NCBI RefSeq assembly: GCF_020360975.1
Contig: NW_025408667.1
Coordinates: forward strand, 9,610,001-9,674,000
From: Hirsutella rhossiliensis
Taxonomy: Eukaryota > Ascomycota > Sordariomycetes > Hypocreales > Ophiocordycipitaceae
Length of the DNA: 64,000 nucleotides
Direction of reading: 5' to 3'
This document shows positions 10,315-24,430 of the stretch, piece after piece. Each line of letters opens with the position of its first letter. Positions within the stretch are counted from its first letter, which is position 1. The notes under the pieces were generated by a model. It was given only the letters and a program-made list of their open reading frames with translations. It did no database searches and was not told the DNA's origin. Position numbers and translations under genes: made by a program.

Positions 10315-11889
10315 ATACTAAAGAAGATAAAGAACTATAACGCCGAATTCCTATACTATATATAAGAGTAGGTACTAGTAGGTTTATACTTAAAGCGTAA
10401 GCGATCGGCCTAAAAGTCTTATAGTAACGCTAGTTCCCCCTTAGCGAAGAAAGCTAAGAAAGGTATAAGGGAATCTTAGTCCTAGGAGACTTCTAGTCTA
10501 GGACCTAATATTAGTAAGGGTTATACCCTTATTACCCTACTAAATACTTTAACTTACTTTAACTCTAACTACTAATAAGCCTACCTCTATAAGCTAGGAA
10601 ACTTATAAGTCTATTACCCCTATTAGCGATACTAATACTAGCGAGGAGATCGTGCTTAGGCGCTCCTAGGTAAGTACTAATAGCCTAGCTACTTTATCTT
10701 AATAGGGCGGCTCTAGCTAATAGGAGATTATCGCCTAGGCCGCTCCTTAGAACGAGTAAGCTAATATTAATAATAAGGCCTAGCTAAATAAGGGCTAAGA
10801 TAATCTTAATACTTAGCTAAATAAAGGCTAAGATAATAATAATAGTAATAATAGAGATAGCTACGATCTAACTCCTTTTACTAATAAACCTAAGAATAGT
10901 AGCGCTAAAGATAAAGGTACCTAAGCGGCGGTATAAGGCGGTCGCGCTCCTATAAAAAAGTATACCCGATCTAAGGCTAAAGCCCGCTTAGTTAGGGCTT
11001 AGGGGGTTATCCTTTATAAGCTTTAGTATATATATTATTTTAGGATAGTTATTATAGACTATAGTTCAACTAAGCCTAAGCTTATTAAGGTACTCTTAAT
11101 TAGCTATATTTTCTTAGGGGTTTCCTCGATATACTATAAGTAGTACTATAAATATACCGCGACCTATAACTAAGTAAGTTTTACCTTAACTTTAAATATT
11201 ACGATTAATAAGCTAATCCTTCTTAAGGCCGCTACTTTTATATTTAATAACTAGGCTAATATAGTCGCTATCGTTAAGTACTTATATAAGCTTAATAAGC
11301 TAAAGACCGGTAATAAGGATACTAAGAATAATAGCTTAGATATAAGCGTACTTATTTTTAAGGAAGCTAATCGGCGCCGTCTTACTATTATAGTATAGTA
11401 TTTAGCTAAGGCTTTCGACGCTACTAAGACGGCCTATTATAAGTCCTTTAAGACTATAAGTATATAAAAGTCTACTATTATAAGTTTTATCTAACCCTTT
11501 TATTAGCGATAGCCTAATAATATACTAAGTTAAGTATACCGACTACTATATACTAATTAATAAGCGCTACGAGCTTATTATTTACCTTAACCTTACGCCC
11601 TTATTTAATATTACCTATATAAGCTTAAAGTACTAGGCCTAGGAATCCTAGTTAAAACTCTACTTTATCGATAGTAATATTAGCTATACTTTATAGTAAT
11701 ACGCCTTACTATTTACTAAGGCCGAGATAAGTACTATACTAATAGAGATAGGTCTCGACGTAAAAGATAAGGAAGGAGCGGAGGATAAGGTAGTTCTAGT
11801 ATTTCTAAAGGTATTTAGTATAGTAAAGGGGGCGCCTTAATTAGTTCCCGCTACGCCGGCGAAAAAGAAAGGTAGTTAAAAGTAATAGA
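10315..11889 (+). pseudogene. Antisense coding region of element A
   Basis: This region runs opposite to gag-pol, between the integrase end of pol and the 3' LTR. Read on the plus strand it is coding-like for about 500 codons, with stops only TAA/TAG at likely Gln positions. The likely start is ATA at 10,315 (from ATG). The N-terminal part is basic, then comes an Asn/Gln-rich linker with repeated LNKGQD-like units (10,780-10,850), then a conserved folded part (about 10,990-11,490) and an acidic to Lys-rich end. Two frame changes occur. The first is a 10-base tandem duplication near 10,550 that copy B lacks. The second, near 11,490, may be an intron or frameshift. Function unknown. Confidence 0.65.
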
Positions 11890-11899
11890 TAAGTCTTAT

Positions 11900-14800
11900 C
11901 TTTCTTTTATTTAATTATAACTATCTTTCTCTCTTTTATTATTAGGGTCTTAGTAGAGTTATAGTTTAGTTTTATTTTCCTTAATAATATTTAATAGGTA
12001 ATATAAATAGTTTTCCCTTATTCTCTTATTTTACTATTTTATATATAGTTATAAGACGTTTAAGTATACTAATATATTAACGAGTTAGTAGCGATTTAGT
12101 AGGGATTTATTATAGATTTAGTAGCGCCTCCTTATACTAATAGGTTTCTTTACCTTACTTAGTCTTATACCTCTTTTTCTTAGTTAAGTAAGTAGTATAT
12201 TCTTTAATAAGGTCTTAGCTATTTACTATATCTTTAGTATTAACCTATTAGTTATACTTAGCTAGCTATCCTTTTTATTTAATAAGGAAAAAAGTATTGC
12301 CCTTAGATCTCTTTTAGTTTTTAATCTTTTAGACTTCTTATTTACCTTTATTATCCTTTAAGTTTAGTATTAATAGGGTTTCGCTATATTTATAAGTACC
12401 TTTTTACTCCTTTTATAGCTTTAAGAGACTAATATAGAAAACGTTATAAAGGTATAAGTACTTCTTAGGGAGTATAAAACAATATACTTACTTTCTAATA
12501 GCTTATAAGACCTAAAATAGTTTAATATACTTAGGTAAGAGTTTTCTTTTTTTATTCTTAAGGTATAAGTTCTTTATTAATAGTATTATAAGGTCTCTTA
12601 CTTTTAATATAAGTAGTTAGTGCCTTAAATTATAGTATTTCGCTTACGATTTAATAGCCTTTCCTTAGTATTCCTTAAGCTTCTTTTATAGCTCCTATAG
12701 CCTAGTAACTCTTACTCTTATTTTAGGTACCCCCTTTAAATAATATCGTCCTTAGTATTAATATAAAAGTTTAATTAGTAACCTATTAACGCTTTATTAG
12801 GTAATAACCTAGTTATCGCGTTCTTTATATTATTATATATAAATTAAGTAATATATTAAAGTAACGCTTAATTAGTTTATTTTAAGTTAGTAAAGTATCT
12901 TAAGTAGTACTATATAGCTTAGTTTATTTATTTTATTTACTTATTAGTTTATAGGTAAAATACTATTAATAGCCTATATTTTACTTATAAGGTAAAATAA
13001 AGATCTAACTAAAACTTACTTATAAATAAGAACCTTTTATTTAAGATAATACCTTTTAGAGGTTTATATATTAATTTAACTTAGTAATAGAATAATTCTA
13101 CTAGCTCTAAAGCTATTATTATCTTAAAGATAGGAAAGAAAAGGTAATACTTAGTATATTAGTCTACGATTACTAAGATTATATTAATATCTTATTTATT
13201 ATACTATACTTTAGGTAGATCTATAATAAAGTCTATTAATAATTCTTCCTATAGTTATATAGGATATAGTAATAATTATATAGTGCTATAAAGGCGATGC
13301 CTCTTAGATACTATACCTTAATATACTAAGTATAACTAAACGTATTTATTTATATCTTTTATTATTCTATCTTAGTAAAAGTTCCTTATTAGTAGTTCGC
13401 TAGTACGTTAAGAGATAAAGTATCTTATTAATAAATCGTTATAAAAGAGCTATATTAGCTCTTACTATAAGGCTACCTTTAAAGGCACTATAATATAACC
13501 CTTCTATAATAGTAGTCTATTAAAGTATACTAACTAGAAACCCTTCCCTTTTAAAAAGTCTTTAGTCTCCTTTAGCTTACTTATCGCTACGTTAACTAAC
13601 TAAGTACGTTTTAATAACTTTAGTAGCGGTTCTAGAACTTTTACTATATAAACCTTTATATAGTAAGCCGCTTCTTTAGCGGTCTTCCTTAATAGTAACT
13701 ATTTATAACTAGCTCTCTCTTTAGCTTAATTAGCTAATTATTTAAGTCTCGCGCTTAAATTATTATAGTTTCGCTATAAAGAAGCTTATATATTTTCCTT
13801 ATATAAAGGTACTTTACTATACTTATATTAATTTAAGGTTAAGTATCTCTTTACCTATAAAAATACCTTATTATTTCTTTATATAGATATAGTATAAATA
13901 GTAGCTAGTTTTACTTATAGCTTTAGTAATAGTTCTATAGATAGGGGCTTCTTACCCTTATATCTAAGCATTTTTAATAGCGCGTCCGCTAGGTTTAATT
14001 TACCTATATAATACTTAATCGTAAAGTTAAATAGTACTAAATATATATACTATCTTACTTACCGCTTATTTAAGGAGGTCTAGTATATAAACGTTTAAAG
14101 GTTATAGTAGTCTAATAATACCTTTACTTTATACGCCGCCCCTTTAATATAATATCGCTAGTATTTAAATAACCTAATAATAGTAAATAGTTCTTAGTCT
14201 AAAACTCTATAATTAAGTTTAGCTTTAGTAAACTTCCTTAACTAAAATATAATTAAATAGTAACGCCCTTTATTATTAGGTTAAGAGATAATTCTTATTA
14301 TTACGAATTATAATATATTTATTTTAATATAAATATATCTTTTTAGATCGTAATATTAAAGGAGTAAGGCTCCTTAAAAAGCATCCTTAAGAGCTTAAAA
14401 TACTACCTATTTAGTAAGGTTAGCTCTATACTCCCTAGCTTCTTCTTATTCTTACTCCCTTTTAATAATATAGTTAAAGGCGCTATAACTCTAGAGTACT
14501 TATATATAAATCGTTAGTAAAAATTATAGAACCTAAGGAAAACCTAAATATTATAGTAAGTAGTAGGTTTAGGCTATTAGGCTATTACCTCTACTTATTA
14601 AGGGTTTATCGATACCTTATTAATAGATAATATAAACCTAAGGAACTTAACTAACTATTAATAAAAGATATACTTTAATAGTTTTATATAGAGCTTTATA
14701 GCCTTTAGCCTTTCTATTACTTATCCTAAGTATTTAGTATATTCTTCTTTTATCTTAGAATATATAAGGATATTATTAAGGTAGACTATATAGATTATAT

Positions 14801-16950
14801 TAATAAGCTACTTAAGCGCTTAATAAATATAGCTTTAAAATATAGCTAGTACGTTAGTAAGTTTAAAGGGTATTACTAGGTATTTAAAATATCTATAATA
14901 TATTTAGAAAGCGGTCTTTTATTTATCTCCTTTTTAAATTCGAATATATTAATACGTATTCTATATATTAATCTTAGAAAAATACTTAGCTCCTTAATAG
15001 CGCTCGATAATCTTTAAAATAAAAGGTAAATAGTACTAATTCTTTTATATAACCTAGTTAAGTCCTTAGTAGTCTATATATAGCTATAAGGTACTATCCT
15101 TTTTTAAAATAAAAAGGATAGGCGCCTTAGCTAGGATCTTTAACTCCTAGATTATTTTCCTTTTTATCGCGTTATAGATCTAGTTATATAATACTTAGAG
15201 TTCCCTTTATAATAAAGGGTAAATTAGTCTATAAGGGGGTTTTATATTAAGGATTAAATTAATTAAGTAATCCGTCCCCTTTCTAGCTAATAATAAGTTA
15301 GATTTATTAGCTAAGAAAGTATCTTTAAACTAATAAAAAGTTAATAGGATTTTAGCCTATCTTTCCTATAAAATCCCTTTATCTTTATCTTTATTTAGTA
15401 GTAAGATTAGCTTAAGGTTAAGCGCTATTATATATACCCTTACTTTATTCCTATATCCTTAAAGGAATCTATAAGGAGTTTATAAGGTTTTACTACTTAG
15501 TTAATACTTAAACTACTATTATCGTTTCTATAGGATAATATAAATATATTTATCCTTTAAGGTAGTAACTAATAAAAGGATTAATACTTAATTATTTAGC
15601 GTTAATTTATTAGTATTAATATAAAAATAAGTAATTATCTTTTTAGTACTTCTTATATTTATTTTTTAAAGTAGCACTAACTATACCTTATACTCCCTTA
15701 CCTTACTATTACTAAGCCCTAATAACGTAGGGTATAATAACGCTACTTATAGTAATCCTTATTATTAAGTAAAGTATATATTTATAAGGTTAATAGTACT
15801 ATAAGTATCTAAGTATATATAGACTTTAATAGGGTTTCGCCTTAATATTATTATAAGAGTTTTAAGTAACTATCTTATAAGTATTAAGTTTATTAAAGGA
15901 GAGGCGTTTACCTTAATATCCTACCTTTTCCTTATTTTATAGTATTAAGTCTAAGAGTCTTTACTAAGGTTTCTACTTTTAAAGAATTAATATACTTTAT
16001 AGATAGGTATCCTAGCTTATTATATTAGAAATATATAGTTCCTGATTAAGTAATAGATCCTCTTCCTTAATAATATCCCTTAGCTTAGCCCTTAGTTAGT
16101 ATATTACTAGCTTACTAGTTATTAGTCGAATTAGTAGTATTTCCTTAACGATTTAGCTTAGCCTATTAGCCTCTTTAATTTCTTCCCTTATATATATTAC
16201 CTTAGGGTATAGTATTATATTTATTTCTAGTTCCTTTAAAGGTAAAAGTAGTATTAATATATCGCCTCTTATTAATAGTAGTATCTTAATACTATTAAGC
16301 GACTTATATAGGCTCTTCTTATTAATAGGTATAAATAAGTATTAAATAGAGGTTAATTTAGTCTTAAAGTTATAGCTCTAGCTTAGCGAAAAACGTAAGA
16401 GTATACGCCTTTTCTAATAGGCGTTTAAAATACCTCTTTAAGGAGTTAAGATATAAGCTAAACTCTAAGAGAGACTAGCCTTTTTATTAGCGAGCCTCCT
16501 TTAATTATATTACTAATAGTATCTCCTTATTTATAGTATCCTTAATTAAGATAAGTATCTATTCTTTAAAGTATTAGCCCTATTTTACTTTATAATCGCT
16601 ATATATATAATCTACTATATAGAGGATCTTTATTTTATTATAACGAAAACGATTAAGGGCTGCCTTAAAAGCGTCCTTTAAGTTATAAGTTTAGTCTAAA
16701 CGTTTTTATATATTAGTAAGTTAAGATAATTAAGTAATATTTTTAATCTTAACTTTGCTACCGCGACTACTATTTAATTTAAGGGAGTAAGACTATCGAC
16801 GCTTTCTTAAATAGATAGCGATAAGGCCGGTATATTTAGTAATTTCCTCCTTTAATTATATAATATAGTCTTATAAGCGTTTCGTTTCCTCTAGCTCCGT
16901 AATATATACTTATAAAGCTATAAGTATTTTTTTATAAGTTAATAGTTTTA
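11900..16950 (-). pseudogene. gag-pol of element A, destroyed by RIP
   Basis: Order on the minus strand is gag (about 16,200-16,950), protease, reverse transcriptase (about 14,560-15,080), RNase H (about 14,150-14,400) and integrase (about 12,400-13,520). The identity is clear from alignment with B, where the reverse transcriptase shows an IDY-GLN block and the integrase an IVDRYTKY block. The reverse transcriptase catalytic YLDD box now reads YLNN at 14,772-14,783. Dozens of in-frame TAA/TAG codons make it non-functional. Confidence 0.75.
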
Positions 16951-17173
16951 CGCTTATAAGTAGTAATATCTTTAATATAATTAGAATATCGTTTATAATA
17001 AGGGTTTATTCTAAGGATATATCTTCTAGTTCTTTATCTCCTAAGTAAATACCTAATATATATAATAAAGACGCCTTAACTAGTTAACTATTATATCGCG
17101 CTATAGGAGCGTTATATAGTCTTCTTTAAGTAGCTATCTTTACTAAGTAATTAAAAAGGGAAGCTTTAAAAAT

Positions 17174-17430
17174 TATAAGGGAATATATATTATAGTATAA
17201 TTAGTTAGGTAGTAGAAATAGCTAGAAGTACTACGCTATATATTTTATATTCTCCTTATTATAAGACTAAAGCTTATAAGAAAAAGGATTTTTTCTCTTT
17301 AATTAAAGTAGTAAGTAGTCTATAATATATAAGTAAGGTAGGTATAATTCCTTACTAATACCCTATTAATATATTAGTACTATATACCTAAGTACTTTAT
17401 TAGCCTATACCTCTTAGTAGCGCTCTTATA
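17174..17430 (-). repeat. 5' LTR of element A
   Basis: 257 bases, matching 9,668-9,924 with RIP-type transitions and no length change. In element orientation it starts TATAAGAGCG and ends in CCTTATA. Confidence 0.85.
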
Positions 17431-17841
17431 AAGCCCTTATACCCTTCTTAGCTAGCTAGTTAGCTAGCTTATTATTAAAGATCCTTAGGTAGCTAAGGTA
17501 CTAATATAGCTATATATTATAAAAGGCCTTTAAGATAGTTAAGAGCTTTTTATTATATATAGCTAAGTCTAAGAAGCTTATAACCTTCTTTATAGCGGCT
17601 AAGCTATTTATAAAGATATAAGCCTTTATAAGGGGGTTAAGGGGGCTAAGCCTTAAGGGCTAAGGCCTCTTAGCTAAGTCTTATAAGATACTTAGTATTA
17701 TAAATAGCTCTATATTAGCTACTTTAATTAAGGGCCCTAGGTTTTTATAATATACTTTAATAAGCTTATTTTCTAAGCTTATTTTATAAAAAGAGTAAGC
17801 GTTAGTCTTTATAAAAGACCCCTTAAAGTACCCTTTAAAGC
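17431..17841. repeat. Unclassified RIP-degraded repeat, piece 2
   Basis: Lies between the end of A and the target duplication of C (TATTA at 17,842-17,846). Composition is like piece 1. A minus-strand frame is readable with RIP-type stops only, but the product is not recognised. Confidence 0.35.
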
Positions 17842-17846
17842 TATTA

Positions 17847-18311
17847 TATTACGACTATAGTCTAGCAAACCGCGGGGACTAATATATATTACGAGGTCAC
17901 GTAACGTAGGGAGCAAGGAATATTAAACGGACCGACGGGCTAATTAAGTTTAGAGCAACGGGTTACTCTAGCGCTCTAATGCTCTATAGCTAGGATCGTA
18001 GGATCGCTCTAGCGCTCTAGCGCTCCTAGATAACGGGATTACCTAGCGCTCTCGGCGATCTAAGGAAGCTCTCGAGATATATAAGGAAGGAACGGAATAC
18101 TCCTTTAAATAGATAGCTCGATAGCTTTTAATATAGATCTTTATTACGATTCTATCTTTAATTCTAATTACTTAGTTATAGTCTATAGTCTATAACCTCC
18201 GACTTATTACTAACGTAATATACTTATTATTACTTAGACTACGCTCTATTATATCTATTAATATAAACCCCTTAATAGGTTTATCCCTTAGGAATAATAC
18301 CGGTCGTTATA
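17847..18311 (+). repeat. 5' LTR of element C
   Basis: 465 bases, collinear with 25,144-25,608. It contains short internal repeats of the type AGCGCTCTAGCGCTC near 18,005-18,050. Confidence 0.9.
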
Positions 18312-18449
18312 CGTTAAAAGCTCTTATTTAGTATAATACTACGTTACTTATACCTATATAGTAAACTAGATTAACTAACTTTAGAGCTACTATATCGCCT
18401 TAGGATATAATATATAAGATTATTACCCTTCGATATAAGGTATAGTTAC

Positions 18450-21400
18450 TTAGGAACGGAGGAGGTAATAGATAAGTTAGGGACCTTAGAAAAGTAGTTA
18501 AACTAAAATAGCTAGGACTATTTAACGGTACTTATAGTATACTTCGAGACTTTCTTACTTAACTTAAGGCCTACTACTAGTTTTACCCTATAAAACTCTC
18601 GGACCTAGTTAAAAAGGTACTTTATATAGGAAATTATTTATCTAGAACGGTACTCGCTTAGTTTAGACCTATTATAAGGGATTTTCTCGATAACTAACTA
18701 GCGCGATAAGATAACGAGATAGATAAAGTCTTTACTAGTTTTTAAGGATTTAAAGAAGCTATTATAAAGGTATTCGGAATAACCGACGAGGAATAAGAAG
18801 CTAAATAAAAACTTCGAGAACTTTAATAAAGGATCTTAGTATCGGATTATACTACGAAGTTCTATTAAGTTACCTTAAAACTTAACTAAGATAATAAACC
18901 TCTTATATTACGATTCTACGATAGGCTTAAAAAAGAAGTTAAGGACGAGCTCTATAAGGAAAATCGACCTAATAACCTCTCGGACTATATTACTATAGTA
19001 GTACGAATCGATAATAGATAATATACGTAACGCTAAGAAAAGAAATAAGGAAGAGGAAACTAGAACCCTTCTTATAAGAATAACTTTAACCGACGCGCTA
19101 ACTATAAAAAGAAGCGCGAAACTCCTATTACCTACGCCTATATAACTAACCTAGGTAGGATAGATCTAAACGTAATATAGAAAAGTAAAGGAAAGTATTT
19201 TAACTATAGGAAACTTAGATATTACTCTAAGGAATATAGATAACCCTATAAGAAAAAGAAAACCTACTAGGCACTAGCCCTAAAAGGTAAGAAATACCTA
19301 AACGCTACTAATAAATAAGAACTAAAGTATAAACTCCTTAGTTAGACTATATACTATAATAACGAATATATAGTATACTTAAGCGATAAGAACGGTACTA
19401 AATAGTTCCTAAAGCTACTAAAGAAGACCCTTATAATAATATAATAAAGGGATCCTAAAATATAGAAATAAGTTAAATTTATAGAACTAGAATACCCTTA
19501 TCTTAAAAGAGTCTCCTAAGACTAGATTAAGAAGAATAGTAAACGATTCTAAGAGGATATATAAAATAAAGATCGATAATAACGATAGGTAGTCTATAAG
19601 TAATATAATAAAGAAGATATAGATATAGCCCTTATACTTATAAAACTTAAATAATAACTTAAAGAGGAATAACGAAGTATTAACGATATAAGCTTTAAAG
19701 AATAAGAAATACTTAGAGAAATAGAAAACGAGAACGAACTTATACTACTACCCTCGCTATTAAGGGAAAATACTACGATTAAAGGATATACTCTATACTT
19801 CGAAGAATTTAAAGAAATACTTAAAATTAAAACTTAATAAATACCTTAAACTCTTATAGAAAACTAATAAGCTATATTAATTCGATATTAACCGGCACTA
19901 TATAGAGGAGACTATACTATAGCTATCGCTATAGTTAATACCTTTATAGCTCTATAACGGGAATAGTAACTATAAGGAGAATTTAAAGATAATCTATAAA
20001 TACTACTTACTTATAAGTACTATAAGTATATTTTATAGATATTATACGTCTACCTAGATTATATAATATACTTTTAGATAAAGGTATAATATAACGCCTT
20101 CCCGGTTAGGTTTAAAGGATAAGTACTTTCGAAACCCTACCTAAGTATAGAACTAAACTACTAGAAAATCGATTAACGCTACCTAAATAACTAAGTTATA
20201 TTATTAGAACCTAATTACGGTATGCTACTTAAATACCGCGATAATTATAGTTTATTAATAAGATATCTTTTAGAGATATATAAAATCTATAAATACGCTA
20301 AAATAAAGGAATAGTATAACGCTACTTACTTTAAGGTATCTAAACCCTTAATCTTTTAAAGACTTACGTAATAAGTTAAATATAATAAAGAAGATTATAA
20401 CGAATATATATACCTAAACTATAGAGTTTATAAATACGAAAAAGTATAAGTATAGTATAAACGATATAATAGTATACTAAAAGACTATTAGTAATATATA
20501 TAAAGGCTATAAGCTATATTCGACTAAGGAAAAATCGATATAAAAATACTACGCGAAAAATAAAAAGACGCTAAACGAAAACTTAACCTTTAGTATAAAA
20601 ATAAATAAAATTATAAAGTATAGTACGTAATTAACTATAAAGTAGTATAATATAAACGATATAGCGTTAAGAAATAAGAAATCTTCGATTAGCTATAAGA
20701 AATTAGTCTCTTAAGCCCTAATATAATACTACGCGACGAAAATATAAAGAAACGATATTAATAATAAATCGAAGAAGAATACCTAAATAAACCGAATAAG
20801 GACTAGGTAAAAAACGAGGTACGCTATCTATAAAAGGGCTATAAACTAGCACGATATAATAAGATCTAAGGACCTTATATATAGTAACGGTAAGCTATAG
20901 CGACTAAATAGTATTAGATATCTAAATCGCGGGATATTATATATATATACTTTTAAACTATAGCGCGATAAGTAATTACGTTTTACTTAGAGTTATTAAT
21001 CGTTACTAACTTATATAGAGATATAAGATAGATCTATATAAACTTATAAATATCGAAAGAGAGGCCTTTAACTATAATAATAGAATTATTAATATAGAGA
21101 TTAATTACCTCGATATTAATATCTAGGGCTATAATAAATAAGTTAACTTCGATATTATAGATATTAAAGAACACGACCTTATATTAGGACTTCTATAGCT
21201 ATAGGAGAGCAACCTATTAATTAACTAGAAAACTAGCTAGCTATATTAAAACAAAGACGTAAGTTTCTAGGACTAGTAGATTTTAAAGAAAGTAAAGTTT
21301 TACGATAATTTAGCTACTAAATAAGATAAAAGGGATAACCGTTTAAGTAAATTATTATAGGCTTTAGCGATATAAACGAAAATAATAACCGAACTAGCGG

Positions 21401-24400
21401 ATATAATAAAATCGACTAATAAGACCTATATACTAACTAATATAGCTATATAACTTAGTATCTAATATAAATAGGATAAAGGATATAATATAAAGATTTA
21501 AAGAGTTATTACTACTTTAAAGAAAGACCTTAAATAAATTAATAAAGAGCTTAAGTTAAGAGAAACTAGCTCTTAAAAGAAAGAATAAAGCCTATAAGAT
21601 AGAATAAAGAATATCCCCTAGGAATACCGGAAATATAATAAACTCTTTAAGGAAGAACTTAAGATAGGGTTACTTAAATATAGCTAATAGGACCACGAAA
21701 TTTATCTTAAGGATAGAATAACGCCGACGTTCTATAAAATCTATAACTTAAATAAAAAGTAACTATAAACGCTATACGACTACCTTAATAAGAATCTATA
21801 AAAGGGATATATATAAACGTTAATATCTAAAGTAAGCTACTTAGTTATATTTATTTTAAAGAAAAATAGTAAGCTATAACTAGTTATCGACTATAGACGC
21901 TTAAACGATATTATAATAAAAGACCGAATACTATTACCGCTTATATCGGAACTATAAGATCGACTATATAGTAAAAAATAGTTTATAGCCCTTAACCTTA
22001 AGGGCGCCTATAACTTAATATATATAAAAAAGGGATATAAATAGATAATAGCCTTTAGAATAAAATTTAGACTATTCGAATATCTAGTAATACTATATAA
22101 ACTTATAAATATACTAGCTACCTTTTAATAAATAATTAATAATATCCTACGCGAATACTTAGATATCTTTATAGTAGTATACCTAGATAATATCCTAATC
22201 TTCTTAGATACCCTAAAAGAATATAAGGAATATATCTATAAGGTACTCCGCGTACTTTAAAATATAAAGTTACTAGTTAAACTAAAGAAAAGTAAGTTCT
22301 ATATATAAGAAGTAAACTTCCTTAGATATATAATCTTATTAAGAGAGATATAAATATAATAAGATAAAATTAACTTAGTTAAAGAATAGCTAACGCTAAA
22401 GAACGTTAAGGATATATAAAGTTTCCTAGGATTTATAAATTACTACTAACGATTTATTAAAGATTTTAGAAAGATTATAGCACTACTATATAACTTAATA
22501 AAGAAGGAAAAAGAATTTATATAAGACGATAAAGCTAACGAAGCTTTCGAATATATTAAAACTATAATTATATAAGAACTAGTCTTAACTACCTTTAATC
22601 TAAAATAATAAATCGAACTTAAAACTAATATATTAAACTTTATTCTAAGAGTATAAATCGGATAAAAAGATAATAAAGAAAGACTACGACTAATTATATT
22701 CTACTTAAAGAAGCTATATAGCATAGAACTTAATTACCCTATCTATAATAAAGAATTCCTTATAATTATTTAAGCTTTTAAGGAATTTTAATACTACCTT
22801 CTCGGAAGTAAGTATAAAGTTAAGGTCTATATAGATTATAAGAACATCTTATACTTTATAATAATATAATAGTTAAACGGATAATAGATCCGATAGGCCG
22901 AATATTTATTAGAATTTAACTATAAAATAATCTATAGAAAAGGAATAGAAAACGGTCGAACTAATGCCCTTAGTTAACGAAGTAACCACGATATAAGAGC
23001 ACCTATAGCGAAAGAATAGCTCCTAGAAATCAACGAAAACGGAAACTATTAGCAACGATAGCTAAATATAATATTTAAGTACTAAACGGATATAATATAG
23101 AATATTTAGAAGTCCTAATATATAAAAATAAAATCTAGATACTACTAGTATTATAAGATAAAGTTATATAAGATATATACGAATATTTAATATATAGATA
23201 CTAAGGAATCTAAAGGATAATAAAATAGATTAAACGATAATATAACTTCTTATAGCTTAAGGAAGTAGTACGATAAATTATTTAAGAATACGAACTTTAT
23301 ATATAAAGTAAAGCTAAACAATATAAACTATATAGAGAATTATAACCGCTACTAGTACTAGAGAAACTATAGGATTCGATAGCTTTCGACTATATTATAA
23401 AGCTACTACTATTAAAAGAACCTATAACTAATATTAAGTACGATAGTATATTCGTTATTATTAATAGACTAACGAAGTATAGGTATTTTTTACTATATAA
23501 AGAAGTAAGTAATATAGAAGAGCTAGTATATATATTCCTATAAATAATTATTAGTAATTATAAACTACTAAACGAGATTATGTCTAATAGAGGAAGTATA
23601 TTTATAGCTAAATTTTAGTAAGCTCTTATAGTATAATTAAGGACGAAGTATAAGCTTAATATAGCTTATTACCTATAAATAGATAGATAAATAAAACGAC
23701 TTAACTAAACGCTTAAATAATATTTACGATACTATATTAGCTACGAATAAAACGATTAAGTTAAATAGCTACTAATAGCGTAACTAGCTTATAATAGCTT
23801 AGTTATAGAAATAACTAAGCTCTTACTAGTATATACTAATTATAGATATAACCTAAAAGTATTTAAGGTTACTCGATAAAGACTATAAGCGGAACGAGTA
23901 ATACTATAAGTAGATTAACTATAAAAATTATATAAAGAAATATAATAAGAACTTTAATTTATTAAAGAACGAATATCTACTTACTATAATCGGAAAAGAT
24001 TATAGGGACTAATCTTTTAAGAGGGAGATATAGTCTACCTCGAACGATAAACTATTAAAATAAAACGACTAAGTAATAAATTAGATTTTAAGAAACTTAG
24101 ACCGTTTAAGGTTAAGAAAACTATTTTAAAAGTTAACTACGAACTTTCGCTACTAATAATAATACGGATATACCTAATATTTTATATCTTATTATTAGAA
24201 CTAGTACTATAAAGCGCTAAACTATAAGATAAAATCGAAGTTAATAATAATTAGGAATATAAAGCCGAATAAATACTAAATATAAGAAAATAAGGTTAGT
24301 AATAGGAATACCTTATTAAGTAAAAGGGATATAGACTAGAGGAAAATACCTAGGAACTACTTAAGCACTTAACCTACTATAGCTCTCTACTCCGATAGTT

Positions 24401-24430
24401 CTACTAGGCGAACCTTTAATCGGAAATATA
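18450..24430 (+). pseudogene. gag-pol of element C with chromodomain, destroyed by RIP
   Basis: gag ends with a zinc knuckle at about 19,196-19,240 whose Cys codons have become Tyr (TGT to TAT). Protease lies near 20,950. Reverse transcriptase (about 21,800-22,350) shows VIDYRRLN at about 21,885 and YLDN at 22,180-22,191, where the second catalytic Asp has been lost. RNase H (about 22,540-22,900) and integrase (about 23,150-24,150) follow. A chromodomain (about 24,250-24,420) has the pattern EYLxKxKGY...ENTxEP, with TAG/TAA where the conserved aromatic Trp is expected. Many TAA/TAG codons interrupt the frame. Confidence 0.8.

Larger units (their letters stand above)
9668..17430 (-). mobile_element. 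Element A: RIP-saturated Ty3/gypsy retrotransposon
   Basis: Complete 7,763-base element with two 257-base LTRs (9,668-9,924 and 17,174-17,430), gag-pol on the minus strand and an antisense coding region on the plus strand. LTR ends read TATAAG...TTATA, which fits an original TG...CA type after RIP. Possible target duplications are GAGCT and AAGCC, differing at two positions. It belongs to the same family as B, which has the opposite orientation. The internal sequence has almost no CA or TG, and every recognisable domain is full of TAA/TAG. Confidence 0.85.

Noticed and set aside
18005..18050. Possible transcription-factor array in the C LTR (AGCGCTC repeats)
   Set aside because: The repeats are short and also found in the 3' LTR. 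Without expression data they are just a feature of the LTR.
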